Of a stretch of DNA of 64,000 nucleotides, positions 17,815 to 25,973 are shown one piece after another. The position numbers and the translations under genes were made by a program. The number at the start of each line of letters is the position of its first letter. Position 1 is the first letter of the stretch. The DNA lies in contig NZ_JAHMHW010000009.1 of NCBI RefSeq assembly GCF_020169515.1, positions 124,001 to 188,000 of the forward strand, written 5' to 3'. The DNA is from Paenibacillus vietnamensis (GTDB lineage Bacteria > Bacillota > Bacilli > Paenibacillales > Paenibacillaceae). Below the pieces are notes generated by a model. The model saw only the letters and a list, made by a program, of their open reading frames with translations, searched no databases and was not told where the DNA came from.

Positions 17815-18057
17815 TTATGTATCGCTATTGTCAACCCTGCAAGCCATTTGTTCGACTTCCATCGCCACCTGCGACGAACGCTCGACGAGGCTGCGCACCG
17901 GAACCTCCTGCTCTTGATCCGGTTGGCCGAGAGGATAGATTCTGACCGTCTCGTTCTGTTCGTTTACATGCTGGATATAGATGCGAACCCCGTTATACTC
18001 TACATTCTCCATGACCGGCGATTCTGAAATTTCCCGAGCTCTTTGGATATTCATCAT
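17815..18057 (-). CDS. sspH: Small acid-soluble spore protein, H type
   Basis: An 80-residue protein matching minor SASP H: NIQRAREISESPVMENVEYN, GVRIYIQHVNEQNETVRIYP, then an acidic tail with EVPVRSLVE. In bacilli these proteins accumulate in the forespore. The ATG at 18057 follows AGGAGG by about ten bases and a second ATG is adjacent. Monocistronic with its own terminator. Expression is expected under forespore sigma-G, though I did not confirm a promoter. It is the best single indicator in the window that the organism makes endospores. Confidence 0.9.
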   Translation of the reverse strand: MMNIQRAREISESPVMENVEYNGVRIYIQHVNEQNETVRIYPLGQPDQEQEVPVRSLVERSSQVAMEVEQMACRVDNSDT

Positions 18058-18259
18058 CTTAACCTAAGCCTCCTATGCTTCTTGTTGACACTTTATTATG
18101 CGCGAGTGAGGCTAGATCTATTCTCAATTCAAGCTCCGGTAATTCCCGGCATCGTCATCGCTTCTTTGCCAAAGCCATCCGATTAATTGTTTTGCCCCTC
18201 CTTCCCCAGTATAATAATTCCATAGCTTTACCATTTTCTTGAGGTTATGGGGGTAGACG

Positions 18260-18805
18260 ATGGTTTTTGTGGCCTTATTGCGTGGCATTAATGTTGGCGG
18301 CAATAATAAGATCGATATGAAGCAGCTCAAGCTAACTTTTGAAGAGCTCGGCTTAACCGATGTCGTTACGTATATCAATACAGGAAATATTATTTTCACG
18401 GACGGCGCCCATTCCGCGCAGGAGCTGTCCGGCATGCTGGAAGAGGCTATTCTCAAGGATTTTGGCCTTTCTATTAAAGTGATGATCCGTACACTGGACG
18501 AGATTAAAACAATTATGGACAACCTGCCTGAGCACTGGTCGAATGACCAAACCATGAGAAGCGACGTGCTCTACCTATGGGATGATGTCGATGAGGAGTC
18601 CGTGCTCGAGAAGCTGGTCATGAAACCGGAGGTCGACCGCGTCCTTTACGTCAAAGGCGCAATTCTATGGTCTTACGACAGGGAGCACGCCGGCAAAAGC
18701 GGCATGAACAAATTGATCGGCACCAAGCTCTACCAGCGGGTGACCGTCCGGAACGTAAATACGGCCCGCAAAATATACGGGCTGATGCAGGCGGCTCAGC
18801 GCTAA
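18260..18805 (+). CDS. DUF1697 family protein
   Basis: A 181-residue protein with the diagnostic N-terminus FVALLRGINVGGNNKIDMKQ, then YINTGNIIFTDG and a conserved C-terminal region (YVKGAILWSYDREHAGKSGM, KLIGTKLYQRVTVRNVNTAR). DUF1697 proteins are widespread and soluble, with no proven function. It has its own terminator downstream. Confidence 0.92.
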   Translation: MVFVALLRGINVGGNNKIDMKQLKLTFEELGLTDVVTYINTGNIIFTDGAHSAQELSGMLEEAILKDFGLSIKVMIRTLDEIKTIMDNLPEHWSNDQTMRSDVLYLWDDVDEESVLEKLVMKPEVDRVLYVKGAILWSYDREHAGKSGMNKLIGTKLYQRVTVRNVNTARKIYGLMQAAQR

Positions 18806-18856
18806 AAGTTGAACCGTAAATTTACTTTGCGTGTAATGGCGAAAGTTAATTCCATT

Positions 18857-18906
18857 AAACAGCGGCAATCCCGGACTTATGCTCCTGTCCAGGATTGCCG
18901 CTGTTT
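18857..18906. terminator. Terminator hairpin between convergent DUF1697 and HxlR genes
   Basis: AAACAGCGGCAATCC pairs perfectly with GGATTGCCGCTGTTT across a 20-base loop. It lies between two stop codons facing each other and can serve both strands. Confidence 0.85.
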
Positions 18907-18927
18907 GCTTGCTTCGTGTCATTAACT

Positions 18928-19323
18928 TTATTTAGAAGATACCTCATTTTTTACTCTAACTCTTTGGCTGTCATATTCTTCTCTGGCCTCCAGAACGCTG
19001 TCATAATTGTCCGCGGCCCAAACCTTTAACATCCGCATAATGGGAATGAGTGACTCGCCGAGTGGAGATAGCGAATATTCCGTGACCGGAGGCACCGAAG
19101 GGATGAGCTTGCGATTGACCACTCCGTCCCGTTCCAATTGCTTCAGGGTTTGGGTCAGCATTTTCTGCGAGACGCCTTCGATCCGCCTCATCATTTCCCC
19201 GTAACGAATCGTTCCATCCTCCATCGCATAGATGGCGAGCGCCGTCCATTTATTCGAAATGATCTCGAGTACATGTCTATAGCTGCATGATTCCATGGAG
19301 ATATTCGGCTGTGCTTTCAACAC
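18928..19323 (-). CDS. HxlR family transcriptional regulator
   Basis: A winged-helix regulator of the HxlR/YodB type. The early Cys (SMESCSYRHVLEIISNKWTA) is the residue used for redox or electrophile sensing in some relatives. The DNA-binding part reads GEMMRRIEGVSQKMLTQTLK and QLERDGVVNRKLIPSVPPVT. GGGGAGG sits just before GTG at 19323 and TTG at 19320; a GTG at 19344 would lie upstream of that site. It is divergent from the oxidoreductase gene at 19440, with dyad sequences between, as in HxlR-type circuits that control detoxifying oxidoreductases. Confidence 0.88.
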   Translation of the reverse strand: MLKAQPNISMESCSYRHVLEIISNKWTALAIYAMEDGTIRYGEMMRRIEGVSQKMLTQTLKQLERDGVVNRKLIPSVPPVTEYSLSPLGESLIPIMRMLKVWAADNYDSVLEAREEYDSQRVRVKNEVSSK

Positions 19324-19378
19324 GGTTCCTCCCCTCGTACGCACCTTAAAGTTCGTATCCCACCATAAAGTGCCTTCT

Positions 19379-19421
19379 TACTAAATTTTAGTATGTAACC
19401 TATAGTATGTCTATACCATAC
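19379..19421. promoter_or_regulatory. Dyad operators between HxlR regulator and oxidoreductase
   Basis: TACTAAATTTTAGTA (19379-19393) is a near-perfect palindrome, and GTATG...CATAC (19405-19421) forms a second dyad. Both are in the promoter region of the divergent pair. Binding by the HxlR protein is inferred. Confidence 0.55.
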
Positions 19422-19439
19422 GAAGGAGTGAGTTTGGAT

Positions 19440-20453
19440 ATGAAAGCATTTGTGCTGCATGGCGGCTTTGGACTCGATTACCTGAAGGAGACCGACATGC
19501 CGATCCCTTCCCCCGGCCCCGGTCAAGTCCTGATTCGAATAAAGGCTGTTTCCCTGAACGCCCGCGATATGGGAGTGATTGACGGATTTTACGAGCCCAA
19601 CCGGACAGCCCCTCTTATTCCGGTCTCTGATGGAGTCGGCGAGGTCATTGCTTTGGGGGATCGCGCATCCAGGTTCCAGATCGGAGATCGCGTAAGCGGG
19701 ATTTTCGCACAGAGCTGGACAACGGGAGAACCGACGCAACAAAACTGGATATCTACACTTGGAAGCCCTCTCGACGGGATGCTCGCCGAATACGTCGTGC
19801 TTCCTGAAGAAGGATTAGTCCGCGTGCCGGAGCATCTGACCGACGAAGAAGCGGCAACTTTAGCTTGCGCGGGCGTCACCGCTTGGCATGCTCTCTCGGA
19901 GGAAGGACGCTTAAAAGCCGGCGATACGGTGGTCGTTCAAGGCACAGGCGGCGTATCTCTATTCGCTCTGCAGTTCGCCAAGCTGCTGGGAGCCAAAGTG
20001 ATCGTTACTTCAAGCAGTGACGAAAAGCTGGAACGCGCGAAAGCACTCGGCGCCGATTACGGCATTAACTATGCAACGAATCCCGAGTGGGATCAGGCTG
20101 TTCTGGCTTATACAGAAGGTCAAGGTGCGGACCATATCGTCGATCTCGGCGGCGCCGCTACGCTTAATCGCTCGCTTTCGGCATTGAAGGTCGGCGGCCA
20201 GATCAGCATTATCGGGATCCTGACGGGCGCCGGCGTCGAGAATTTCAACCTGATCCCTGCCATCATCCGCAAAGCAAAGCTTCAAGCGATTAACGTCGGC
20301 AGCAGGGAGATGTTCGAAAGAATGAACGCTGCGCTTGAACAGCATGCCCTGCATCCGGTCATCGACAAATCGTTCCCTTTTGCCCAATCTCTCGATGCTT
20401 TCCGGTATTTGGCGAAGGGCTCCTCTTTTGGGAAAGTTACTATCGTATTTTAA
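19440..20453 (+). CDS. Zinc-independent medium-chain alcohol dehydrogenase/quinone-oxidoreductase-like protein
   Basis: A 337-residue MDR-superfamily NAD(P)H-dependent oxidoreductase. A GroES-like N-terminal domain (KAVSLNARDMGVIDGFYEPN, VSDGVGEVIALGDRASRFQI) is followed by a Rossmann domain with GDTVVVQGTGGVSLFALQFA and the loop KVIVTSSSDEKLERAKALGA. The structural-zinc Cys cluster of classical alcohol dehydrogenases is absent. I chose the ATG at 19440, preceded by GAAGGAG; an in-frame frame also begins at 19407 without a good site. It is divergent from the HxlR regulator, which suggests inducible expression against reactive carbonyls or quinones. Confidence 0.88.
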   Translation: MKAFVLHGGFGLDYLKETDMPIPSPGPGQVLIRIKAVSLNARDMGVIDGFYEPNRTAPLIPVSDGVGEVIALGDRASRFQIGDRVSGIFAQSWTTGEPTQQNWISTLGSPLDGMLAEYVVLPEEGLVRVPEHLTDEEAATLACAGVTAWHALSEEGRLKAGDTVVVQGTGGVSLFALQFAKLLGAKVIVTSSSDEKLERAKALGADYGINYATNPEWDQAVLAYTEGQGADHIVDLGGAATLNRSLSALKVGGQISIIGILTGAGVENFNLIPAIIRKAKLQAINVGSREMFERMNAALEQHALHPVIDKSFPFAQSLDAFRYLAKGSSFGKVTIVF

Positions 20454-20469
20454 CGGAGTAATCTTTATA

Positions 20470-20517
20470 AATAAGGCCGGACAGCCGCTCGAAGGAGTGG
20501 GACTGCCGGCCTTATTT
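20470..20517 (+). terminator. Rho-independent terminator of the oxidoreductase gene
   Basis: AATAAGGCCGG pairs perfectly with CCGGCCTTATT, followed by TTGTG, 16 bases after the stop codon. Confidence 0.85.
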
Positions 20518-20598
20518 GTGGACTCTGCCGGATAAAAAGGATTATCGTTTTCCGCTAGCGAATCTTTAGAAAGTGAACTTACAACGAAACGGGAGAAT

Positions 20599-21363
20599 AT
20601 GATGACCTTCCCTATCTGGATCGATCTTGGCTTTATCAAGCTGCATCCGCATGCGGTTTTTGAAGCGCTTGCCTATTTTATCGGCTTCCGGGTGTACCTC
20701 TACACCCGCAGCAAAGAGAAGCTTCCGATTGCGCAGGGCATGTGGGTCATTGTCGGGGCCATCCTGGGAGCCGCCGTCGGGTCAAAAGTGCTGTATTGGC
20801 TGGAGGATCCCATGCGGACGATCGACAACTGGCGCAGCTACACCTATTTAATGGAGGGGAAAACGATCGTCGGCGGATTGCTTGGCGGACTGATCGGCGT
20901 GGAATGGATGAAGAAACGCGTCGGGATTACCCGCTCCACCGGCGACGACATGGCGCTGCCGATTGTAGTAGGCATGGTGATCGGGCGCATCGGCTGCTTT
21001 ATGACCGGGCTTGACGACCATACCTACGGCACGCAGACAACCTGGATCACAGGCGTCGATTTCGGCGACGGCATTCTCAGACACCCGACACAGCTCTATG
21101 AAATAGCTTTCCTGCTTTTGCTCGGCGGGATGCTCTACCGGTGGAAACAAAGAGCCGCGCTGCCCGACGGAGCGATTTTCCAGCTTTTTATGGCAGGGTA
21201 TCTCTTGTTCCGCTTGTCCGTCGATTTCATCAAGCCGACTCCTCATCCATATTTCGGCCTTAATAACATCCAGCTGGCCTGCCTCGCCGGCTTACTCTAT
21301 TACTTTGCGTTGATCTATAAGTGGCTGGGGCAGCCGATGCGTTCACATCGAAAGGAGCTTTAA
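20599..21363 (+). CDS. Lgt-like membrane protein (divergent prolipoprotein diacylglyceryl transferase paralogue)
   Basis: A 254-residue protein with about seven membrane segments and overall resemblance to Lgt, which moves diacylglyceryl from phosphatidylglycerol to prelipoprotein cysteine. Conserved landmarks are GRIGCF at 129-134 (Arg130, equal to the essential Arg143 of E. coli), HPTQLYE (162-168) and FRLSVDF (Arg205, equal to Arg239). Key positions differ: the His of the usual FHGGL motif is Val91 (TIVGGLLGG), the Asn of GRIGN is Cys133, and the nearby Glu is lost. It is therefore likely a paralogue with another lipid or acceptor, not the housekeeping Lgt. It starts after GGGAG and is followed within two bases by a Tes-like radical SAM gene. 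Confidence 0.8.
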   Translation: MMTFPIWIDLGFIKLHPHAVFEALAYFIGFRVYLYTRSKEKLPIAQGMWVIVGAILGAAVGSKVLYWLEDPMRTIDNWRSYTYLMEGKTIVGGLLGGLIGVEWMKKRVGITRSTGDDMALPIVVGMVIGRIGCFMTGLDDHTYGTQTTWITGVDFGDGILRHPTQLYEIAFLLLLGGMLYRWKQRAALPDGAIFQLFMAGYLLFRLSVDFIKPTPHPYFGLNNIQLACLAGLLYYFALIYKWLGQPMRSHRKEL

Positions 21364-21365
21364 CG

Positions 21366-22805
21366 ATGACAACTAAGAACAGACCTTATATTTTCTACGA
21401 GCTTACGAACAGTATCTGTTCAAAATGCCTGCGCAAGGTCGAGGCTAAAGTCATTATTGAAGACAATCAAGTGTTTCTGCTCAAATATTGCGGACAGCAC
21501 GGCCGGGAAAAGGTACTGATTGCAAGCGACGCCGCCTATTATAAGAAATGCCGCGAATTTCTGAAGCCAGCGGAAATGCCGCAGCAGTGGAACACCCCGA
21601 TCCGCTACGGCTGCCCCTATGATTGCGGCCTATGTCCCGACCATGAACAGCACAGCTGTCTGACGCTGCTCGAGGTCACCGACCGCTGTAATCTGCAATG
21701 TCCGATTTGCTATGCGGAGTCTTCCCCGCACAAGGAATCGTGGCGCTCGCTGGAGCAGATCGAAAGTATGCTGGACGCCATCGTCCGCAACGAGGGCGAG
21801 CCCGACATCGTGCAAATTAGCGGCGGTGAACCTACGATTCATCCGCAATTTTTTGAAATACTGGATCTCGCCAAAAGCAAGCCCATCAAGCACATTATGG
21901 TGAACACCAACGGCCTCCGCATTGCACAAGACCGTAACTTTGCAAAGCGGTTAGCCGAATATATGCCGGGCTTTGAAATTTACTTGCAGTTCGACAGCTT
22001 CGAGGAGAAGGCGCTGCGGGAGCTCCGCGGCGTTGATCTGCGCGACGTTCGCCGCCGCGCCTTGGAGCATTTGAACGAATTTAATATTTCGACCACGCTG
22101 GTCGTTACGCTAAAAAAAGGACTGAACGATCATGAGATCGGCGACATCATTCAGTTCGGCTTGAAGCAGCCCGCCGTACGCGGCGTGACCTTTCAACCGA
22201 TCCAGGCGGCGGGCAGACTGGAGGATTTTGATCCGGCCAAGGATCGACTGACCCTTAGCGAGGTGCGGCAAGGGATCATTGACCAATCGGGCGTGTTCCG
22301 CGCGGAGGATATCATTCCGGTGCCGTGCCACCCCGACTGCCTGGCGATGGGCTACGCCTTAAAGCTTGGCGGGGACGTGCTGCCGCTTACCGGATTAATG
22401 GACCCTCAGATCTTACTGGAGGGCGGCCGCAACACGATCGTGTTCGAGCAGGATCAGACGCTGAAGTCCAAAATTTTCGAGCTGTTCTCGAGGGCTCACT
22501 CTCCTTCTTCTTCAGCACTTTCGTTGAAAAACCTGCTGTGCTGCCTGCCGATGGTCGCCGTGCCTGACAACATCAGCTATGAAAACGTCTTCCGGGTCAT
22601 CATTATGCAGTTTTTGGATCCCTATAATTTTGATGTACGCTCGGTCAAAAAATCCTGCGTTCACATCGTACACCCCGACGGACGAATTATTCCTTTTGAT
22701 ACGTACAATATGTTCTATCGCGGTGATCAGGAGCAGAAGCTGGCCGAGCTGAGAAAAGAATACGACTTGCGTCCGGGAGGTAAAATCGATGAGTGGAATG
22801 AATGA
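21366..22805 (+). CDS. Radical SAM protein of tetraether lipid synthase (Tes/MJ0619)-like family
   Basis: A 479-residue protein. The radical SAM cluster is Cys108-Cys112-Cys115 (DRCNLQCPICYAES); SGGEPTIHP (152-160) binds SAM. An N-terminal CSKCLRKVEAKVI with Cys18, Cys21 and Cys42 (KYCGQHG) looks like the small zinc-binding head of Tes, and extra Cys at 83, 87, 90, 98, 321, 325 and 431 could hold more Fe-S clusters. The C-terminal KKSCVHIVHPDGRIIPFDTY resembles archaeal Tes, which joins lipid tails through C-C bonds, except that the Cys I expect after PF is Asp445. Start at 21366, AAAGGAG upstream. It lies between an Lgt-like gene and a small membrane-protein gene. Lipid modification is inferred from family and context. 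Confidence 0.82.
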   Translation: MTTKNRPYIFYELTNSICSKCLRKVEAKVIIEDNQVFLLKYCGQHGREKVLIASDAAYYKKCREFLKPAEMPQQWNTPIRYGCPYDCGLCPDHEQHSCLTLLEVTDRCNLQCPICYAESSPHKESWRSLEQIESMLDAIVRNEGEPDIVQISGGEPTIHPQFFEILDLAKSKPIKHIMVNTNGLRIAQDRNFAKRLAEYMPGFEIYLQFDSFEEKALRELRGVDLRDVRRRALEHLNEFNISTTLVVTLKKGLNDHEIGDIIQFGLKQPAVRGVTFQPIQAAGRLEDFDPAKDRLTLSEVRQGIIDQSGVFRAEDIIPVPCHPDCLAMGYALKLGGDVLPLTGLMDPQILLEGGRNTIVFEQDQTLKSKIFELFSRAHSPSSSALSLKNLLCCLPMVAVPDNISYENVFRVIIMQFLDPYNFDVRSVKKSCVHIVHPDGRIIPFDTYNMFYRGDQEQKLAELRKEYDLRPGGKIDEWNE

Positions 22806-23094
22806 TGGGGACAATCAGCAGTCAGGCGCGAAGCCTTCCGGCAAAGAGCCAGGCCATACCAAGCAGGTATGGCTCGGAATCGGCCTGCTCGCCGCGCTGC
22901 ATTTGCTGCTTTTCCTGTTTCCGATCGCCTTTTTCTTTATCAGCGTCGTACAAATCGTATACCTGATTCCCGCTATTATTATTTTCCGTAAAAAAAGCGG
23001 GATTCTCCAAGGGCTGCTGATCGGCGCCGGTGTTACTATTCTGCTGAACGCAGCCTGCTTCGGGCTCGTGGTTAGCGGCACTTTTTCTCTTTAA
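22789..23094 (+). CDS. Small two-segment membrane protein of the Tes-like operon
   Basis: A 101-residue protein with a polar, charged head of about 27 residues, then hydrophobic segments VWLGIGLLAALHLLLFLFPI through about residue 67, a basic FRKKSG turn and a last segment LLIGAGVTILLNAACFGLVV. No family recognised. The ATG at 22789 follows GGGAGG by eight bases and overlaps the radical SAM gene by 17 bases, so the two are translationally coupled. It may anchor or assist the radical SAM enzyme at the membrane; this is only inferred from linkage. Confidence 0.75.
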   Translation: MSGMNDGDNQQSGAKPSGKEPGHTKQVWLGIGLLAALHLLLFLFPIAFFFISVVQIVYLIPAIIIFRKKSGILQGLLIGAGVTILLNAACFGLVVSGTFSL

Positions 23095-23103
23095 TGCCGT
23101 TAA

Positions 23104-23120
23104 CATTGACTTAGTCAATG
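23104..23120. promoter_or_regulatory. Perfect 17-bp palindrome, TetR-type operator candidate
   Basis: CATTGACTTAGTCAATG is an eight-base perfect dyad around one T, ten bases after the stop of the small membrane-protein gene and upstream of the short frame at 23178. Its form resembles TetR-family operators. No TetR gene is nearby. Confidence 0.5.
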
Positions 23121-23177
23121 AACAGCCATCACCCCCCGATTACAATGAAACCATCAACGTTTTCGGGGGGATTTTGA

Positions 23178-23288
23178 ATGGATGGCTCCGTACAGGAACG
23201 GACGGATCAGCGAAAAGCTGCTTTGACAGCTGGAATATTGTTGATCATCATGGCGTTTGCCGCGTTTTTTTCGTATTGCACGAAGTAG
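23178..23288 (+). pseudogene. 36-residue membrane peptide, probable truncated DUF4386-type gene
   Basis: The ATG follows GGGGGG; the frame encodes a charged head (DGSVQERTDQRKAALT) and one membrane segment (AGILLIIMAFAAFFSY), then stops after CTK. The TDQRKAAL...AGI...SY start resembles the N-terminus of some DUF4386 proteins of about 220 residues, so the rest seems deleted. It keeps an operator-like palindrome upstream and a terminator right after the stop, so it could also be a real small membrane protein. Choice between the two is open. Confidence 0.5.
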
Positions 23289-23295
23289 CATTTGC

Positions 23296-23334
23296 AGGAA
23301 CGTCTCCTTGTCTGAGGAGCACCGTTCCTTTTTT
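23296..23334 (+). terminator. Rho-independent terminator after the truncated gene
   Basis: AGGAACG pairs with CGTTCCT and the inner CTCC with GGAG, followed by TTTTTT. It lies eight bases after the stop of the 36-codon frame. Confidence 0.8.
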
Positions 23335-23467
23335 GAATTGTTCAAACACAATCTCATCGGCGATCGCCTGCTGCTCTTCTTGGGTAAGAGTAGTTAATCT
23401 GGACTAGAAAAAAAAGAGACCAGTAAGCGATTGCTTCCCGTTCTCTAGCGGCGATGGATTCAAATAT

Positions 23468-24715
23468 TCACTCCTGTGCAGCTTCCTTGGCTACAGGCAT
23501 TCCCGCTTCAATTAAACGTTTGTTGCCAACGAAGAAGATGGCCAAAATGACGATTAACACCCCGGTTCCAACCAGCAGCCATTCAATCTCAATCACATCC
23601 GCAAGCGGGCCAAAAATCAGCATTCCAATCGGCATCATCGAAGTCGATATCATCCCGAATACGCCGAAAATGCGCCCCATAAAATTCGGATCCACTCTTT
23701 CCTGCAGCAGAACGGTCGTCGGCGTATTCGCCATTGGTAAGGCAACACCGAATACGGCCATCACCACTAAGTAAATCCAGAAGACCGGAACAACGCCCAA
23801 AACAAATGTGCAGACACCCATAATCAGGTTAGCGAAAAACATCGTGTATATTTTGTTGCGGAAGCCGCCCCATGATGCGATGATGGCTCCGCCAGCCATC
23901 ATACCGGTTGAAAAAGCAATTTCGATGGCCGTCAACCGCCAATAATCATCTCCGAAGCTGCGTGTGACTTGCAGCGGCGTTAAAAATGCGGCCGGCGCCA
24001 ATAATACAAAGAAAAAGGCAAAAAAAATAAAAAACGGTTTCAGAAAGCTATGATTCTTAATATAAACTAATCCCTGCTTAAAGTCGTCCAAATAGCTTGT
24101 CCTTTGTTGCTCCGACGCCTTCTGGTGCAAAGGTATTTTCAGAAAGAAAAATAACGCGAAGATCGCGATCGCCGCGGTGACAACATCGATAAAGAAGATG
24201 ATTTCAATGGTTGACACAGAAAGCAGAGTCGCACTGACAATCGGCGCAACGAACATCATAAGCGCCTGCAGAGTTCCATTTATTCCGTTAACCTTCGTCA
24301 GCTTATCCTCCGGCACAATTTGCGGCAAAATCGCTCCCACGGCGGGAGTCTGAATGCCTGCTCCGAGTGCGCGGACAGCGGCTATGACAAACAATAGCCA
24401 TGGCGCATCATATCCCAGTAAAAACGTGATGGCGAGCAGCAGCGTTACAAAACCGATCATCGCATCCGCTATAATAATCAGATATTTTCGGTTGAAGCGG
24501 TCCGCCCACACACCGGCAAACGGCGATAATAGAAACGTAGGGATGAACCCGCAGATAATAAAGATCGTCATCATAAGACCTGATTTTGTAGTAAGCGTCA
24601 CGTACCACATAATCGCATATTGAACCAAAGCGGAACCAAACAACGAAACGGTTTGACTGCTCAAAAAGAGAATAATATCCCTTTTCCAGTGCTTCTTTTC
24701 TTCAGAATGAGTCAT
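23468..24715 (-). CDS. MFS transporter, macrolide-efflux (MefA/MDR) type
   Basis: A 415-residue major facilitator with about 12 membrane segments. The A-like motif between segments 2 and 3 reads GVWADRFNRKYLIIIADAMI; SLFGSALVQYAIMWYVTLTT in segment 1 and QTPAVGAILPQIVPEDKLTK after segment 4 are typical of the MefA-like drug-efflux group. The likely role is proton-driven export of a drug, but members vary and no resistance is shown by sequence. Monocistronic, with AAAGGTG upstream of the ATG. It lies at the left of the accessory region. Confidence 0.88.
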   Translation of the reverse strand: MTHSEEKKHWKRDIILFLSSQTVSLFGSALVQYAIMWYVTLTTKSGLMMTIFIICGFIPTFLLSPFAGVWADRFNRKYLIIIADAMIGFVTLLLAITFLLGYDAPWLLFVIAAVRALGAGIQTPAVGAILPQIVPEDKLTKVNGINGTLQALMMFVAPIVSATLLSVSTIEIIFFIDVVTAAIAIFALFFFLKIPLHQKASEQQRTSYLDDFKQGLVYIKNHSFLKPFFIFFAFFFVLLAPAAFLTPLQVTRSFGDDYWRLTAIEIAFSTGMMAGGAIIASWGGFRNKIYTMFFANLIMGVCTFVLGVVPVFWIYLVVMAVFGVALPMANTPTTVLLQERVDPNFMGRIFGVFGMISTSMMPIGMLIFGPLADVIEIEWLLVGTGVLIVILAIFFVGNKRLIEAGMPVAKEAAQE

Positions 24716-24976
24716 CTCTTACACCTTTCTGGAGCCAATGGATTCATTCTTGATTTCTTGGCTTCCTACTAGTAAGTCATTACCACTTTCTATGAATCTC
24801 ACTCCTCCTTCCAATCAAAAATGGTTCGCCCCACTCTAATTATGACAGGAACTAGAGCGGTAGGTTTCTTATGGATTGCTGGGTTTACAAAACTAATTCT
24901 CCAACTTGTGAAAAGTAACTTTTGCCTCCTGGTCCGCGTCTAATGGGTAACTTCACTTAGACTGCGAGCTGATCTT

Positions 24977-25888
24977 ATGAGAAAGATATTTGCAACTCTT
25001 CTGCTTGCGGTATTAACCACCGGTTGTTTGGCGAACGAAAACGCTGTTCACACGCCCTCCGAAGCGTCCACTGCCGATGGCGTTTCACTGCATCTTGTAC
25101 AATCGCCCGAAGGGAACTATGAACTGAAATGGCCTACCCGCGACGTTTTCGAGAAAATCGGACATCCGTTCCAGTCGGGCGATAAGCTAAGGGCGCTTTT
25201 CCCCGATCAGTTCCAAAGAAATTCACCGGAGATCACTTACGCGTTTCATACGGAACCGAGCGAAGACCAGGGACTGTACTTTCAGCATTTCCCTACGGAC
25301 AAACAGATCCGGACAACACTGATCGAGGTTGACGCGCAGCTCAACCCACACAATACTCTTTCACCGAACGTGCATACGTTGTCGGCTGATCCGAGGGGCA
25401 ACAAGGATATCGTGCATAAGTTCCCTTTTCGTGTGGACGCGGTCATGCCCGAGAAAACTGACGCGCTGTATATATTGCTAACGGAGCTCGTCGAGAAGGA
25501 CGGGTCCGTATCCGATTCGATCGTGCAGATCTATTACATTCCAGGCAAGGTCATTCACGCGGAGATTTCGACGGATAAGACAGTTTACACACCCGGCGAC
25601 GAGCTTCAATTAATGATTACGAACCTAGGACCGACGAACTTGACTCATAACGGGAAAAGGTACGACTTAGAGAAGAAAAACAAAGATGGTTGGGAGCTGC
25701 TTAACGAAAGGAAACCTGGAACGTCGATGACGCTAGAGGGCTACTCCCCGATTACCGTCGGCGACTATACGCAAAACATCAAGCTCCCCGATGACCTCAA
25801 GCCCGGAACCTACCGCATCGTCAAAAGTGTAGGTGCAGATCTTGCGGATTACGGCACAGAGTTATCAGTTACTTTCGAGGTGAAATAA
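24977..25888 (+). CDS. Lipoprotein with C-terminal immunoglobulin-like (Big_14-type) domain
   Basis: A 303-residue exported lipoprotein. The signal peptide ends in LTTGC (Cys17), so the protein should be anchored outside the membrane. The middle is not recognised. From about residue 190 an Ig-like domain is visible (AEISTDKTVYTPGDELQLMI, TNLGPTNLTHNGKRYDLEKK, then DDLKPGTYRIVKSV), like domains in secreted Bacillaceae proteins. The ribosome binding site is weak. The stop codon runs directly into a hairpin repeat (25886-25940) that recurs elsewhere in this accessory region. The function is unknown. Confidence 0.8.
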   Translation: MRKIFATLLLAVLTTGCLANENAVHTPSEASTADGVSLHLVQSPEGNYELKWPTRDVFEKIGHPFQSGDKLRALFPDQFQRNSPEITYAFHTEPSEDQGLYFQHFPTDKQIRTTLIEVDAQLNPHNTLSPNVHTLSADPRGNKDIVHKFPFRVDAVMPEKTDALYILLTELVEKDGSVSDSIVQIYYIPGKVIHAEISTDKTVYTPGDELQLMITNLGPTNLTHNGKRYDLEKKNKDGWELLNERKPGTSMTLEGYSPITVGDYTQNIKLPDDLKPGTYRIVKSVGADLADYGTELSVTFEVK

Positions 25889-25940
25889 AAAATACATGGC
25901 CCAAGGCATGCGGCCCACATGGCAATGTATTCAGGTCTTA
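25886..25940 (-). repeat. Hairpin repeat, copy 1
   Basis: ATACATGGCC and GGCAATGTAT form an imperfect stem around a GC-rich loop, flanked by an A run on the plus strand (a T run on the minus strand). About 50 bases closely match 26921-26970; related hairpins lie at 31033-31061 and 34142-34180. It lies at the 3' end of the lipoprotein gene and to the left of the toxin-antitoxin pair. Confidence 0.7.
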
Positions 25941-25973
25941 GAAGCCAGAGGTCAAAAGCCGCAGAATGAAAAC

